DNA of 64,000 nt from assembly GCA_963169455.1 (NCBI GenBank), contig CAUJDW010000050.1, positions 1 through 64,000 of the forward strand, given 5' to 3'. Source of the DNA: Bacteroidota bacterium. GTDB taxonomy: Bacteria; Bacteroidota; Bacteroidia; Chitinophagales; Saprospiraceae. Positions 8,412 through 16,756 of the stretch are shown here, in pieces. The position numbers were made by a program, and so were the translations under genes. A model generated the notes under the pieces. That model ran no database searches. It was given only the letters and a program-made list of their open reading frames with translations, and was not told the origin of the DNA. Every line of letters starts with the position of its first letter. The stretch's first letter is position 1.

Positions 8412-8478
8412 TCCTGCCTGGGTGTAAAAACATGCCGGGCGCTCCGCTCTTTCCTTTTATTTTTAAAACGAAAGCAGT

Positions 8479-9609
8479 ATGCATACCGCCAGAGAAATAC
8501 ACCAACAACCGGAATTGTGGTTAAAGGTATGGGACCTGGTGTTCCAGCAGCGGAAAGCGATCCGCGATTTTTTATCCCCGATACTGGAAGCGCCCTGCCC
8601 GAGTATTCTGCTTTCGGGGGCGGGCACCTCCGCCTTTATCGGGGAGGCGCTGCAGGGCCCGTTCCAGCAGGCGGCGGGCAAGCCGGTGCGGGCCGTCCCG
8701 ACGACGAACCTGGTGTCGCACCCCCGGCAGTTCTTCGAGGCCGGCCGGCCCACCTTGCTGGCCTCTTTCGCCAGGTCGGGCAACAGCCCGGAAAGCCTGG
8801 CCGCCATACAGATGGGCGCCACCCTGTGCAGGGACATCCGCCACCTCATCATCACCTGCAACCCCGAGGGGCGCATGGTGCGCGACACCGAAGGGCTGAA
8901 CCGCTATGTGCTCCTCCTCCCGGAAGCCAACGACCAGGGCCTGGCCATGACCAGCAGCTTCACCTCCATGCTCCTGGCCGGGCTTTTGTTGTCCCGCATC
9001 GATGAGGCCGAAGCACTGCGGGGGGCGGTGCAAACGCTCAGCCAGTACGGCAGGCGGGTGCTGAGCCAGTACGGCCCGAAGCTGGAAGCCGTCGCCGATA
9101 TCGGTTTTCGCCGTGCGGTCTTCCTGGGTTCAGGGCCCCTCCTGGGCATTGCCAACGAAGCCCACCTCAAACTACAGGAACTGACCGACGGGCAGGTCAT
9201 CTGCAAACACGATTCCTTCATCGGCTTCCGCCACGGGCCGAAAGCCGTGATCGATAAACACACCCTCATGGTGTACCATTTTTCCAATGACCCCTATGTG
9301 TTTCAGTACGAAAAAGACCTCCTGAAGTCGGTCAATGAAGGCGTGCGGGGCATCTACTCCATCGGCATCGTTGAAAATGCCCGGGAGCCGCTCGATGTAA
9401 ACCTGCTGATCGAACTTTCGGGCGAAGGGCAGCACATCCCCGAACCTTTTATGGCCTTGGCCAGCGTGCTGCCCGCTCAGATGCTGGGCTTCTTCAAATC
9501 GATGCAACTGGGGCTCAACCCGGACAACCCCTCCGTCAGCGGCGCCATCACCCGCGTAGTGCAGGGGGTGACGATTTATCCGATGGAAACCGCTAAATTA
9601 CAGGGATGA
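8479..9609 (+). CDS. agaS: AgaS-type SIS-domain galactosamine-6-phosphate deaminase/isomerase
   Basis: A 376-residue cytoplasmic enzyme with two SIS (sugar isomerase) domains, about 40-180 and 205-345. Visible motifs are SGAGTSAFIGE near residue 46, ARSGNSPES near 98, and HLKLQELTDGQV followed by GFRHGPKAVID in the second half. Length and motifs fit AgaS (about 384 residues in E. coli), which converts galactosamine-6-phosphate to tagatose-6-phosphate with ammonia release. It is the first gene of the block, downstream of a promoter/operator region shared with an AgaR-like repressor, and is followed by a kinase and an aldolase that complete a tagatose-type route. A glucosamine-6-P specificity is possible but less likely given these neighbours. 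Confidence 0.87.
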   Translation: MHTAREIHQQPELWLKVWDLVFQQRKAIRDFLSPILEAPCPSILLSGAGTSAFIGEALQGPFQQAAGKPVRAVPTTNLVSHPRQFFEAGRPTLLASFARSGNSPESLAAIQMGATLCRDIRHLIITCNPEGRMVRDTEGLNRYVLLLPEANDQGLAMTSSFTSMLLAGLLLSRIDEAEALRGAVQTLSQYGRRVLSQYGPKLEAVADIGFRRAVFLGSGPLLGIANEAHLKLQELTDGQVICKHDSFIGFRHGPKAVIDKHTLMVYHFSNDPYVFQYEKDLLKSVNEGVRGIYSIGIVENAREPLDVNLLIELSGEGQHIPEPFMALASVLPAQMLGFFKSMQLGLNPDNPSVSGAITRVVQGVTIYPMETAKLQG

Positions 9610-9716
9610 TGCAATGCTTGCCCGGCTGCGGCAGCAGACGGGCTTGCCCGGCTCAGAAAGAGGCGGGTACGATGTGCGAGGCAGGGCAGGGGCAGGGTTT
9701 TCCTGGAAAATTGTAA

Positions 9717-10673
9717 ATGATCAACATGCAGAAAACACTGGACGTAGCTGTTGTAGGGGAGCTCAATGTCGATGTCATCCTGAACCGGATAGACAGCTTT
9801 CCGAAAATGGGCGCGGAGATTCTCGCCCGGGACATGACGGTGGCCCTGGGCAGCTCTTCGGCCATCTTCGCCAGCAACCTCAGTACTCTGGGCGCAAAAA
9901 CAGGCTTTCTCGGCAAAGTCGGCCGGGACAACTTTGGCGAACTGGTGCTGGCCAGCCTGGAGGAGAAGGGCGTCGATACCAGCGCCATCATCCGCAGTGA
10001 ACAGCACCACACGGGCGCCACCATCGTGCTCAATTATGAGGAAGACCGCGCTATGGTCACCTACCCCGGCGCCATGGCCCACCTGGGAGCCGGGGAAATA
10101 AGCGACGAGTGGCTGCGGCGCGCCCGCCACCTGCACTTTTCCTCCTACTACCTGCAGCCCGCCCTGCGCCCCGATATCGGGCGCATGTTCCAGCGCGCCA
10201 AAGCCCTGGGGCTGACCACCTCGATGGACCCCCAGTGGGACCCTCAGGAGGAATGGGCCTTCGATTTCGAAGGCATCCTGCCCTACGTGGATGTCTTCCT
10301 GCCCAATGAAAAGGAACTCCTGCTGCTCACCGGCAAGGGCGAGCTGCAGGCCGCGCTCGGCGCCATAGCACCGCTGGCTCATATCGTGGCCGTCAAACAG
10401 GGCAGCAGGGGCTCGCTGCTCTGGCGCGATGGGCAGAGCCGACATCTGCCGGCCTTCCTCAATAAAAACGTGGTGGACGCCATCGGAGCGGGCGACAGTT
10501 TCAACGCCGGCTTCATCAGCCGCTTCGTCCAGGGCGCCCCGCTGGAAGCCTGCCAGGAATTCGGGAACCTCAGCGGCGCGGTTTCCACCGCCGCCGCCGG
10601 CGGCACAGCGGCTTTTAAAAGCCTGGAATCCGTCCTATCCATCGCACGGGAAAAATTAGGTTATGGCAAGTAA
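9717..10673 (+). CDS. PfkB/ribokinase-family sugar kinase
   Basis: A 318-residue PfkB-family kinase, cytoplasmic, phosphorylating a sugar or amino sugar with ATP. The N-terminal GELNVDVI and the C-terminal signature DAIGAGDSFNAGF carry the substrate/Mg region, with catalytic base Asp260. It lies 107 bp after agaS, and its last 11 bases overlap the start of the aldolase gene, so translation is probably coupled. Context suggests GalNAc/galactosamine kinase or tagatose-6-phosphate kinase. A second, more LacC-like PfkB at 26474 may do the latter, leaving this one for the first phosphorylation (inference). A second in-frame ATG lies at 9726. Confidence 0.85.
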   Translation: MINMQKTLDVAVVGELNVDVILNRIDSFPKMGAEILARDMTVALGSSSAIFASNLSTLGAKTGFLGKVGRDNFGELVLASLEEKGVDTSAIIRSEQHHTGATIVLNYEEDRAMVTYPGAMAHLGAGEISDEWLRRARHLHFSSYYLQPALRPDIGRMFQRAKALGLTTSMDPQWDPQEEWAFDFEGILPYVDVFLPNEKELLLLTGKGELQAALGAIAPLAHIVAVKQGSRGSLLWRDGQSRHLPAFLNKNVVDAIGAGDSFNAGFISRFVQGAPLEACQEFGNLSGAVSTAAAGGTAAFKSLESVLSIAREKLGYGK

Positions 10674-11511
10674 TTCCCTACAGCAACAATTCAAAACATG
10701 CCGCGCCGCCGGGCGGGGCCTGCTGGCTACCAATTTCTACAATTTCGAAACCCTGATGGGGGTGCTGCGGGCCGCCGCCAGCCAGCATACGCCGCTCATC
10801 CTGCAACTGACCCGGAGCTCCATAGATTACATGGGCCTGCCGGTGGCAGTGAATATGGCCCGGGCGGCCATCGCCGAAACGGGGGTGAAGGCCTGGCTGC
10901 ACCTCGACCACGGCGACTCCCTTGAACTGTTGGCCCGCTGCCTCGACGCCGGCTTCGAATCCGTCATGATCGACGCCAGCGAAGAAGCCTTCGAAAAAAA
11001 TATCGAGCTCACCGCCCGCGCCGTCCGAATGGCGGAGCCCTACGGCGCCAATGTGGAAGCAGAACTGGGCTACGTGGCCAAACTTGGGCAGTCCACCGAG
11101 TTTCAGGGCTTTACCCAGCCCGGAGAGGCCCGGGCATTCGTGGAAGCCACGGGCGTGCACGCCCTGGCCGTGGCCATCGGCTCGGCGCACGGTTTCTACA
11201 AAAAGCCCCCGGAACTGAAGCTGGAACTGCTGAGCGCCATCCAGGCCGCCATTCCCGGCACGGCCCTGGTGCTGCACGGCAGCTCCGGCATCCCGCATGC
11301 CGGCCTCCAGGATGCCATCCGCCGCGGCATCGTCAAGATCAACCTGGCGACCGAGATCAAGAATATTTTTATGCAAACGCTGAAAAAAGTGCTGACTCAA
11401 ACCGAAGAGATCGACCTGCGCAAAGTCTTCCCAACGGCAACCCGGGAAGTCAGCAGGCTGGTTGAAGAAAAACTGCGCGTGGTGAACATGGAAGGGGCGG
11501 CGCTTTTGTAG
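10663..11511 (+). CDS. Class II (zinc) ketose-bisphosphate aldolase, KbaY/GatY-like
   Basis: A 282-residue class II aldolase predicted to split tagatose-1,6-bisphosphate (or fructose-1,6-bisphosphate) into DHAP and glyceraldehyde-3-phosphate. HLDHG at residues 80-84 supplies catalytic Asp82 and zinc ligand His83. VEAELGYV, AIGSAHG and VLHGSSGI supply the remaining metal and phosphate contacts, and KINLATE is the usual late motif. The length of about 285 residues matches KbaY/GatY rather than the longer FbaA type. It overlaps the upstream kinase by 11 bp. With agaS and PfkB kinases nearby, tagatose-bisphosphate is the natural substrate, though family members are often dual. Confidence 0.87.
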   Translation: MASNSLQQQFKTCRAAGRGLLATNFYNFETLMGVLRAAASQHTPLILQLTRSSIDYMGLPVAVNMARAAIAETGVKAWLHLDHGDSLELLARCLDAGFESVMIDASEEAFEKNIELTARAVRMAEPYGANVEAELGYVAKLGQSTEFQGFTQPGEARAFVEATGVHALAVAIGSAHGFYKKPPELKLELLSAIQAAIPGTALVLHGSSGIPHAGLQDAIRRGIVKINLATEIKNIFMQTLKKVLTQTEEIDLRKVFPTATREVSRLVEEKLRVVNMEGAALL

Positions 11512-11515
11512 GCGC

Positions 11516-12700
11516 ATGGAGCCCAACCCCTTGAACCGACTGATCTTTTTAACACATACAATCCGTCATACCAAAGTGAGCAAAGCCAGACAACTCATCC
11601 TCCCAAGCCTGCTTTACGGGCTCGTCCTGCTGGGTTCCTGCACCGGCCCGGCGCCGGCGGAAGCGCCCGGCTCCGATAAAGAGCCCCCTTCTCCGGAACA
11701 GTTGCTGCTCCGGAATTACCGGCCCCGTTCCATATACCGGACGCCGCAGAGCCATGTGGAAAAAGCGCGCTTTCCCGCCATCGACATGCACTCCCACGCC
11801 TATGCCTCCAGCCCGGAAGAGGTAGAGGCCTGGGTGAAAACCATGGATGAAAAGGGCATCGAAAAAACGGCCCTGCTGACGAAAGCCACGGGGGCGAAGT
11901 TCGACAGCCTCGTTGCCGTTTACGGGCGCTTCCCGGGCCGCTTCGAGTTGTTCTGCGGATTCGATTACACGGGCTACGAAAGCCCGGGCTGGAGCGAAAA
12001 AGCCATCCGCGAACTGGAGCGCTGCGTGGCTGCCGGCGCCAAAGGGGTTGGGGAACTGGGAGACAAGGGCAAGGGCCTCTTTTATTCCGAACCCACCCCC
12101 GCCTACGGCATGCACATCGACGACCCACGCCTGGCGCCGGTGCTGGAGCGCTGCGGCCAACTGGGCATCCCCGTCAGCATACACGTTGCGGAGCCCATCT
12201 GGATGTACGAACCCATGGACAGCACCAACGACGGGCTTATGAATGCCTACACCTGGCGGCTCGATAACCAAACCGGGATACTCGGGCATGCCGAACTGAT
12301 CCAAACCCTGGAGAATGCGGTAAAGGCCCACCCCAACACTACCTTCATCGCCTGCCACGTGGCCAACTGCAGCTACGACCTGGATATTATCGGCAGGCTG
12401 CTGCAGCAGTATCCGAACCTCTACGCCGACATCAGCGCCCGTTATGCCGAGATGGCGCCCATACCCCGCCGGGTAAACCGCTTTTTTACCGAAAACCAGG
12501 GCAAGCTGCTTTATGGCACCGATATGGGCATGGACGCCGGCATGTACGAGATCACCTTCCGCCTGCTGGAAACTGAAGACGAGCACTTCTATGAAACCGA
12601 ACAATTCGGTTACCATTGGCCATTGTATGGCTATGGATTGAGTGAAGAGGTGCTGCGCAAGCTGTACCGCGATAATGCTTTGAAATGTATGGGATGGTAA
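11516..12700 (+). CDS. Exported lipoprotein amidohydrolase (TIM-barrel metal-dependent hydrolase)
   Basis: A 394-residue protein with a lipoprotein signal ending in VLLGSC, followed by an amidohydrolase-2-like fold. DMHSHA (Asp90, His92, His94 from this start) gives the metal-binding HxH. VSIHVAEP, FIACHVANC and LLYGTDMGMD give the later His and Asp ligands. The start at 11516, 4 bp after the aldolase stop, leaves a long n-region. A GTG at 11576 would give a more ordinary lipoprotein signal. The family includes decarboxylases, lactonases and deacetylases; its export argues against a cytoplasmic NagA/AgaA deacetylase. Possible roles are deacetylation or lactone opening of an exported glycan fragment, but the substrate is unknown. 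Confidence 0.72.
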   Translation: MEPNPLNRLIFLTHTIRHTKVSKARQLILPSLLYGLVLLGSCTGPAPAEAPGSDKEPPSPEQLLLRNYRPRSIYRTPQSHVEKARFPAIDMHSHAYASSPEEVEAWVKTMDEKGIEKTALLTKATGAKFDSLVAVYGRFPGRFELFCGFDYTGYESPGWSEKAIRELERCVAAGAKGVGELGDKGKGLFYSEPTPAYGMHIDDPRLAPVLERCGQLGIPVSIHVAEPIWMYEPMDSTNDGLMNAYTWRLDNQTGILGHAELIQTLENAVKAHPNTTFIACHVANCSYDLDIIGRLLQQYPNLYADISARYAEMAPIPRRVNRFFTENQGKLLYGTDMGMDAGMYEITFRLLETEDEHFYETEQFGYHWPLYGYGLSEEVLRKLYRDNALKCMGW

Positions 12701-12711
12701 CCCAAAGGATT

Positions 12712-14331
12712 ATGAGGATCATAAATAAAGACGCTTTAGGAAACCTGCTTAATTTATTCCAGGGCCTCCTGGCCCTTGCCCTGTTCCTTCCGGCCCCTGC
12801 CCTCCAGGCCCAGCCAGCAGAACCCTGCCTGCGCCTTGCCGCCTCGCCCGCCGACGGCTGGTGGGCCATGGTGGTTAACCACGGGCACCTGATGCCGCTG
12901 GAAGAAGCCTATCAGGCCAACCTCTGGGGCAACCTGTACGGCAACCAGGCCCAGCCCTTGCTCCTCTCGGCGAGGGGTGAAGTGGTTTGGTCGGAAGAAC
13001 CTTTTGAATTGAGCTTCACTTTAGATTCCCTCATTATTTGCCCGCGAGGGGGGAAGATACAATACAGCCGGCCCGGGGCGAGCCTGCGCGACGCCTATGC
13101 AAATGCCAGCCGGAATTTCTTCCCACCCTCGGGGCACATGCCGGACGAAGCCCTCTTCGCCTTCCCCCAGTACAACACCTGGATCGAACTGATGTACGAT
13201 CAGAACCAGGAGGACATCCTCCGCTACGCCAGGGCCATTATCGCCAATGGCATGCCGCCGGGCGTGTTGATGATCGATGACAACTGGCAGGAGTACTACG
13301 GCGGATGGCGCTTCCACCCCGGCCGCTTCCCCGCCCCCAAAGCCATGATGGACAGCCTGCACGGGATGGGGTTCAAAGTTATGGTTTGGGTGTGCCCCTT
13401 CGTCAGCGCGGACTCCGAAGTTTACCGTTCCCTCCGCGGGCAGGGCTTCCTGCTGCGCGAGCGCGGCGGCGAAGAACCGGCCATCATCCGCTGGTGGAAC
13501 GGCGCCAGCGCCCTGCTGGACTTCACCCATCCCGGCGCCGTACAGTGGTTCGGCGATCAGCTTCAGCACCTGGTGGATGAATACGGCGTCGACGGCTTCA
13601 AACTAGATGCCGGCGACCCGGAATACTACCTGGATGTGGAGTCCTACAAGCCGGCCTCGCCCAACCGGCATGCGGAATTGTTCGGCCAGTTCGGGCTCCG
13701 CTTCCCGCTCAACGAATACCGCGCCATGTGGAAAATGGGCGGGCAACCGCTGGCCCAGCGCCTGCGCGATAAAACGCATAGCTGGGAAGACCTGCGGAAA
13801 CTCATCCCCCACGCCCTGTTGGAAGGCCTGGCGGGCTACCCCTTCACCTGCCCCGACATGATCGGCGGCGGAGAATATAGCTCCTTCCTCAACCTGGAAG
13901 CGGTTGACCAGGAGCTGATCGTCCGTTCCGCCCAGTGCCATGCCCTCATGCCTATGATGCAGTTTTCCGTCGCCCCCTGGCGCATCCTGGGGAGCGAAGA
14001 ATATCAGGCCGTCCTGAAAGCGGTTCATATCCGCCGGCAATTCAGGGATTATATCCTCAGCCTGGCCCGCGAGGCTGCAATAAGCGGAGAACCCATCATG
14101 CGGCCGATGGAATACGACTACCCCCACAGCGGCTACCTGCACGTCAAGGATCAGTTCCTGATGGGCGATAAACTGCTGGTGGCGCCCGTCCTGGAAGAAA
14201 ATGCAGGCAGCCGCACCGTGCTGCTTCCCCCGGGCAAATGGCGCAGCTATGACGGAAAGGTGCTGACAGGGCCGCAGCGGCTGACGATAAAGGTAAGCCT
14301 GGAAAGCCTTCCTTATTTTGAAAAATTGTAA
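12712..14331 (+). CDS. GH31 family glycosidase, MYORG-like alpha-galactosidase type
   Basis: A 539-residue secreted glycoside hydrolase with an N-terminal signal peptide ending near PAPALQAQ. The GH31 catalytic barrel contains VLMIDDNWQEYYG, GFKVMVWVCPF, nucleophile Asp299 in GFKLDAGD, and acid/base Asp382 in CPDMIGGGEY. The region around IDDNW and the short overall length resemble the MYORG branch (Gal-alpha-1,4-Glc galactosidase in animals) more than classic alpha-glucosidases. Specificity for alpha-Gal or alpha-GalNAc would fit the locus, but that is inference. The start at 12712 is preferred to 12685, which overlaps the upstream gene and lacks a clean signal peptide. It is followed 40 bp later by a GH36-like lipoprotein. 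Confidence 0.85.
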   Translation: MRIINKDALGNLLNLFQGLLALALFLPAPALQAQPAEPCLRLAASPADGWWAMVVNHGHLMPLEEAYQANLWGNLYGNQAQPLLLSARGEVVWSEEPFELSFTLDSLIICPRGGKIQYSRPGASLRDAYANASRNFFPPSGHMPDEALFAFPQYNTWIELMYDQNQEDILRYARAIIANGMPPGVLMIDDNWQEYYGGWRFHPGRFPAPKAMMDSLHGMGFKVMVWVCPFVSADSEVYRSLRGQGFLLRERGGEEPAIIRWWNGASALLDFTHPGAVQWFGDQLQHLVDEYGVDGFKLDAGDPEYYLDVESYKPASPNRHAELFGQFGLRFPLNEYRAMWKMGGQPLAQRLRDKTHSWEDLRKLIPHALLEGLAGYPFTCPDMIGGGEYSSFLNLEAVDQELIVRSAQCHALMPMMQFSVAPWRILGSEEYQAVLKAVHIRRQFRDYILSLAREAAISGEPIMRPMEYDYPHSGYLHVKDQFLMGDKLLVAPVLEENAGSRTVLLPPGKWRSYDGKVLTGPQRLTIKVSLESLPYFEKL

Positions 14332-14371
14332 TGAACAGAAGCCAAGGCATAAACAGATAAAAACCGCAACC

Positions 14372-16423
14372 ATGACAAATATCCTGGCCCGCATAATGCT
14401 ATTGGGATTGCTGGCGGCGCTCACTGCCTGCCAGCCCGGCGCTCCGGAAGAAGTAACCATTAAGTCCGGCGCACTGGAGTTGAAGTTTAACAGCCGGATG
14501 CACAGCATGGCCAGGCTGCTGGCCGAAGAGGCCAAACCCCTGATGGAAGGCTTCCAGCCCTCGGAAGCCCTGGTGCTGGCCTCGGGCCCCGTCCAGGATT
14601 TTGAGCTGAAAGAAGTAACGGAATCCGGCCTGGAAGACGAGCGGGGCGCCGGGCGGCTGTACCGCCTGTCGGGGCAATCCGCTGGCCAGCCGCTCACCAA
14701 AACCGTGGAGGTAAGCACCTACGCAGATTTCCCGGGGCTGGCGGTTTTTAAAGTCATCTACACCAACACCGGCGACGCCCCGATCGACGTACAGGGCTGG
14801 CGCAACCACGCCTACCAACTCGCCGCCCAGGGCGACGAGCCGCCCTTCTGGTCATTCCAGGGCGCTTCCTACGACGACCGGCGCGACTGGATACAGCCCA
14901 TACGCCCGGGCTTCAGCCAGGAAAACTACATGGGCATGAATGCTTCCGACTACGGCGGCGGCACGCCGGTGGTGAGCCTGTGGCGCCCCGACTGCGGGCT
15001 GGCCATCGGGCATGTGGAGATGACGCCCCGCCTGGTTTCCCTGCCGGTGAACATGCCGGAGGGCAGCCAGCCGGCCAACGTCCGCATCGATTACCGCAAA
15101 GAACAGCAGCTGGCTCCCGGCGCTTCACTGAGCACCTACGAAACCTTCGTGCTGGCCCATACCGGCGATTACTACCCGGCCCTGCGGGAATATTCCCGCT
15201 TTATGCAGGCCAGCGGGCTGGAATTCGCGCCCGTCGAAGAGGCCGCCTTCGAACCCGTCTGGTGCGCCTGGGGCTACGAGCGGGAGTTCACCACCGATGA
15301 GATCATCGGCACCCTGCCCAAAGTCAAAGAACTGGGCATCAAATGGGCGGTGCTCGACGACGGCTACCAGATCGCCGAGGGCGACTGGCAGCCCAACCCG
15401 AAAAAATTTCCCCGCGGCGAGGCCGACATGAAAGCGCTGGTGGCAGCCATACACGATGCCGGGCTGAAAGCCCAGATATGGTGGGCGCCCCTGGCCGTCG
15501 ACCCCGGCGCGAAACTCCTGGAACAGGACCCCGCCATCATCCTGCTGAACGAACAGAGCAAACCCCAGGACATCACCTGGTGGGACAGCTACTACATGTC
15601 GCCCGCCTACGAAGGCGCCCGGGCTCATACCCGGGAAGTGGTGCAGATGTTCCTGCGCGACTGGGATTTTGACGGCCTGAAGATGGACGGCCAGCACCTC
15701 AACGCCGTGCCGCCCGACTACAACCCCGTCCATAAGCTGGAATACCCCGAACAATCGGTGGAACAGCTTCCCGGTTTTTTCAAAATGGTGTACGAAACCG
15801 CCATGTCCATCAAGCCCAATGCGGTGATGGAGCTCTGCCCCTGTGGGTGCAATTTTTCCTTCTACAACATGCCCTACATGAACCAATCGGTGAGCTCCGA
15901 CCCGCTCAGCTCCTGGCAGATCCGCCACAAGGGCAAGACGTTCAAAGCGCTTACGGGCCGCGCCGCCTACTTCGGCGACCATGTGGAGCTGAGCGACGGC
16001 GGCGCCGACTTCGCTTCCTCCTTCGGCATCGGGGCCGTGCTGGGCACCAAGTTCACCTGGCCGAAAGACAACCCCAAAGCCGCCGCCAGTTACCTGCTTA
16101 CGCCGGAAAAAGAAGTGGTTTGGAAAAAGTGGTTCGGGTTGTACAACGACATGATGTTGTCCAGAGAACCCTACCTGGGCGAGCTGTACGACATCGGCTA
16201 CGACAAGCCGGAAGCCCACGCCATCCTCAAAGGCGAAGCCATGTACTACGCCTTCTATGCCCCGGAATGGGATGATAAGGTGGAGCTGCGGGGCCTTCAG
16301 GATAGGAGGTACCGGGTGCGGGATTATGTGAACGGCAGGGAATACGGCATAGTGCAGGGGCCGCTGGCCTCGCTGGCGGTGCAGTTCGAAGGCTATTTGC
16401 TTCTGGAGGCAGTTCCGGAGTAG
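14372..16423 (+). CDS. GH36-like alpha-galactosidase/alpha-GalNAcase lipoprotein
   Basis: A 683-residue protein with a lipoprotein signal (MTNILARIMLLGLLAALTAC). An N-terminal beta-supersandwich is followed by a clan GH-D barrel: WAVLDDGYQ, then nucleophile Asp439 in GLKMDGQ, then acid/base Asp510 in SSDPLSSW. These match GH36 enzymes, which cleave terminal alpha-linked galactose or GalNAc. Together with the upstream GH31 it suggests two alpha-galactoside-type exo-activities acting in the envelope on the same substrate. The start at 14372 is preferred over 14318 because the latter adds a 19-residue charged leader before the signal. It is the last gene of this operon, and a 333-bp repeat-filled gap follows. 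Confidence 0.85.
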   Translation: MTNILARIMLLGLLAALTACQPGAPEEVTIKSGALELKFNSRMHSMARLLAEEAKPLMEGFQPSEALVLASGPVQDFELKEVTESGLEDERGAGRLYRLSGQSAGQPLTKTVEVSTYADFPGLAVFKVIYTNTGDAPIDVQGWRNHAYQLAAQGDEPPFWSFQGASYDDRRDWIQPIRPGFSQENYMGMNASDYGGGTPVVSLWRPDCGLAIGHVEMTPRLVSLPVNMPEGSQPANVRIDYRKEQQLAPGASLSTYETFVLAHTGDYYPALREYSRFMQASGLEFAPVEEAAFEPVWCAWGYEREFTTDEIIGTLPKVKELGIKWAVLDDGYQIAEGDWQPNPKKFPRGEADMKALVAAIHDAGLKAQIWWAPLAVDPGAKLLEQDPAIILLNEQSKPQDITWWDSYYMSPAYEGARAHTREVVQMFLRDWDFDGLKMDGQHLNAVPPDYNPVHKLEYPEQSVEQLPGFFKMVYETAMSIKPNAVMELCPCGCNFSFYNMPYMNQSVSSDPLSSWQIRHKGKTFKALTGRAAYFGDHVELSDGGADFASSFGIGAVLGTKFTWPKDNPKAAASYLLTPEKEVVWKKWFGLYNDMMLSREPYLGELYDIGYDKPEAHAILKGEAMYYAFYAPEWDDKVELRGLQDRRYRVRDYVNGREYGIVQGPLASLAVQFEGYLLLEAVPE

Positions 16424-16756
16424 GGCGCCTTCAAATAACTGGGTCGACACCCCGGTAAAAGCCTGGTTATCAGGGGAGCCTGAAACCTGAAACCAGCCCC
16501 GTCCTCGCTGCGCTCAGCCGGGTAAAAACCTGTAACACCCAGTGGAGACTGGGAGACTGGGAGAAGGGGAGACGAGGTGAGCCTGCGGCAACCCTCAAAC
16601 CTGAAGCCTGTAACCCTGCAACCTCCAGGGAGACTGGGAGACTGGGAGAGAGGGAGATGAGGTGAGCCCAGGGCAACCCTGAAACCTGTAACCCTGAAAC
16701 CTGCAACTTTGAACAGCCCCCGGAGTAGGCTGGCGGGAAAGTCACGGGATATTCCC
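16424..16756. repeat. Intergenic cluster of dispersed repeat modules
   Basis: This gap between convergent genes has no supported ORF. It carries a GTCCTCGCTGCGCTCAGCCG module (16501-16528), GAGACTGGGAGACTGGGAGA runs, and two copies of a GGGAGAYGAGGTGAGC module (from 16566 and 16652), each followed by CCCTGAAACCTGTAAC-type words. The same modules appear at 452-500 and 46551-46661. No clear hairpin terminator was seen. Confidence 0.8.
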
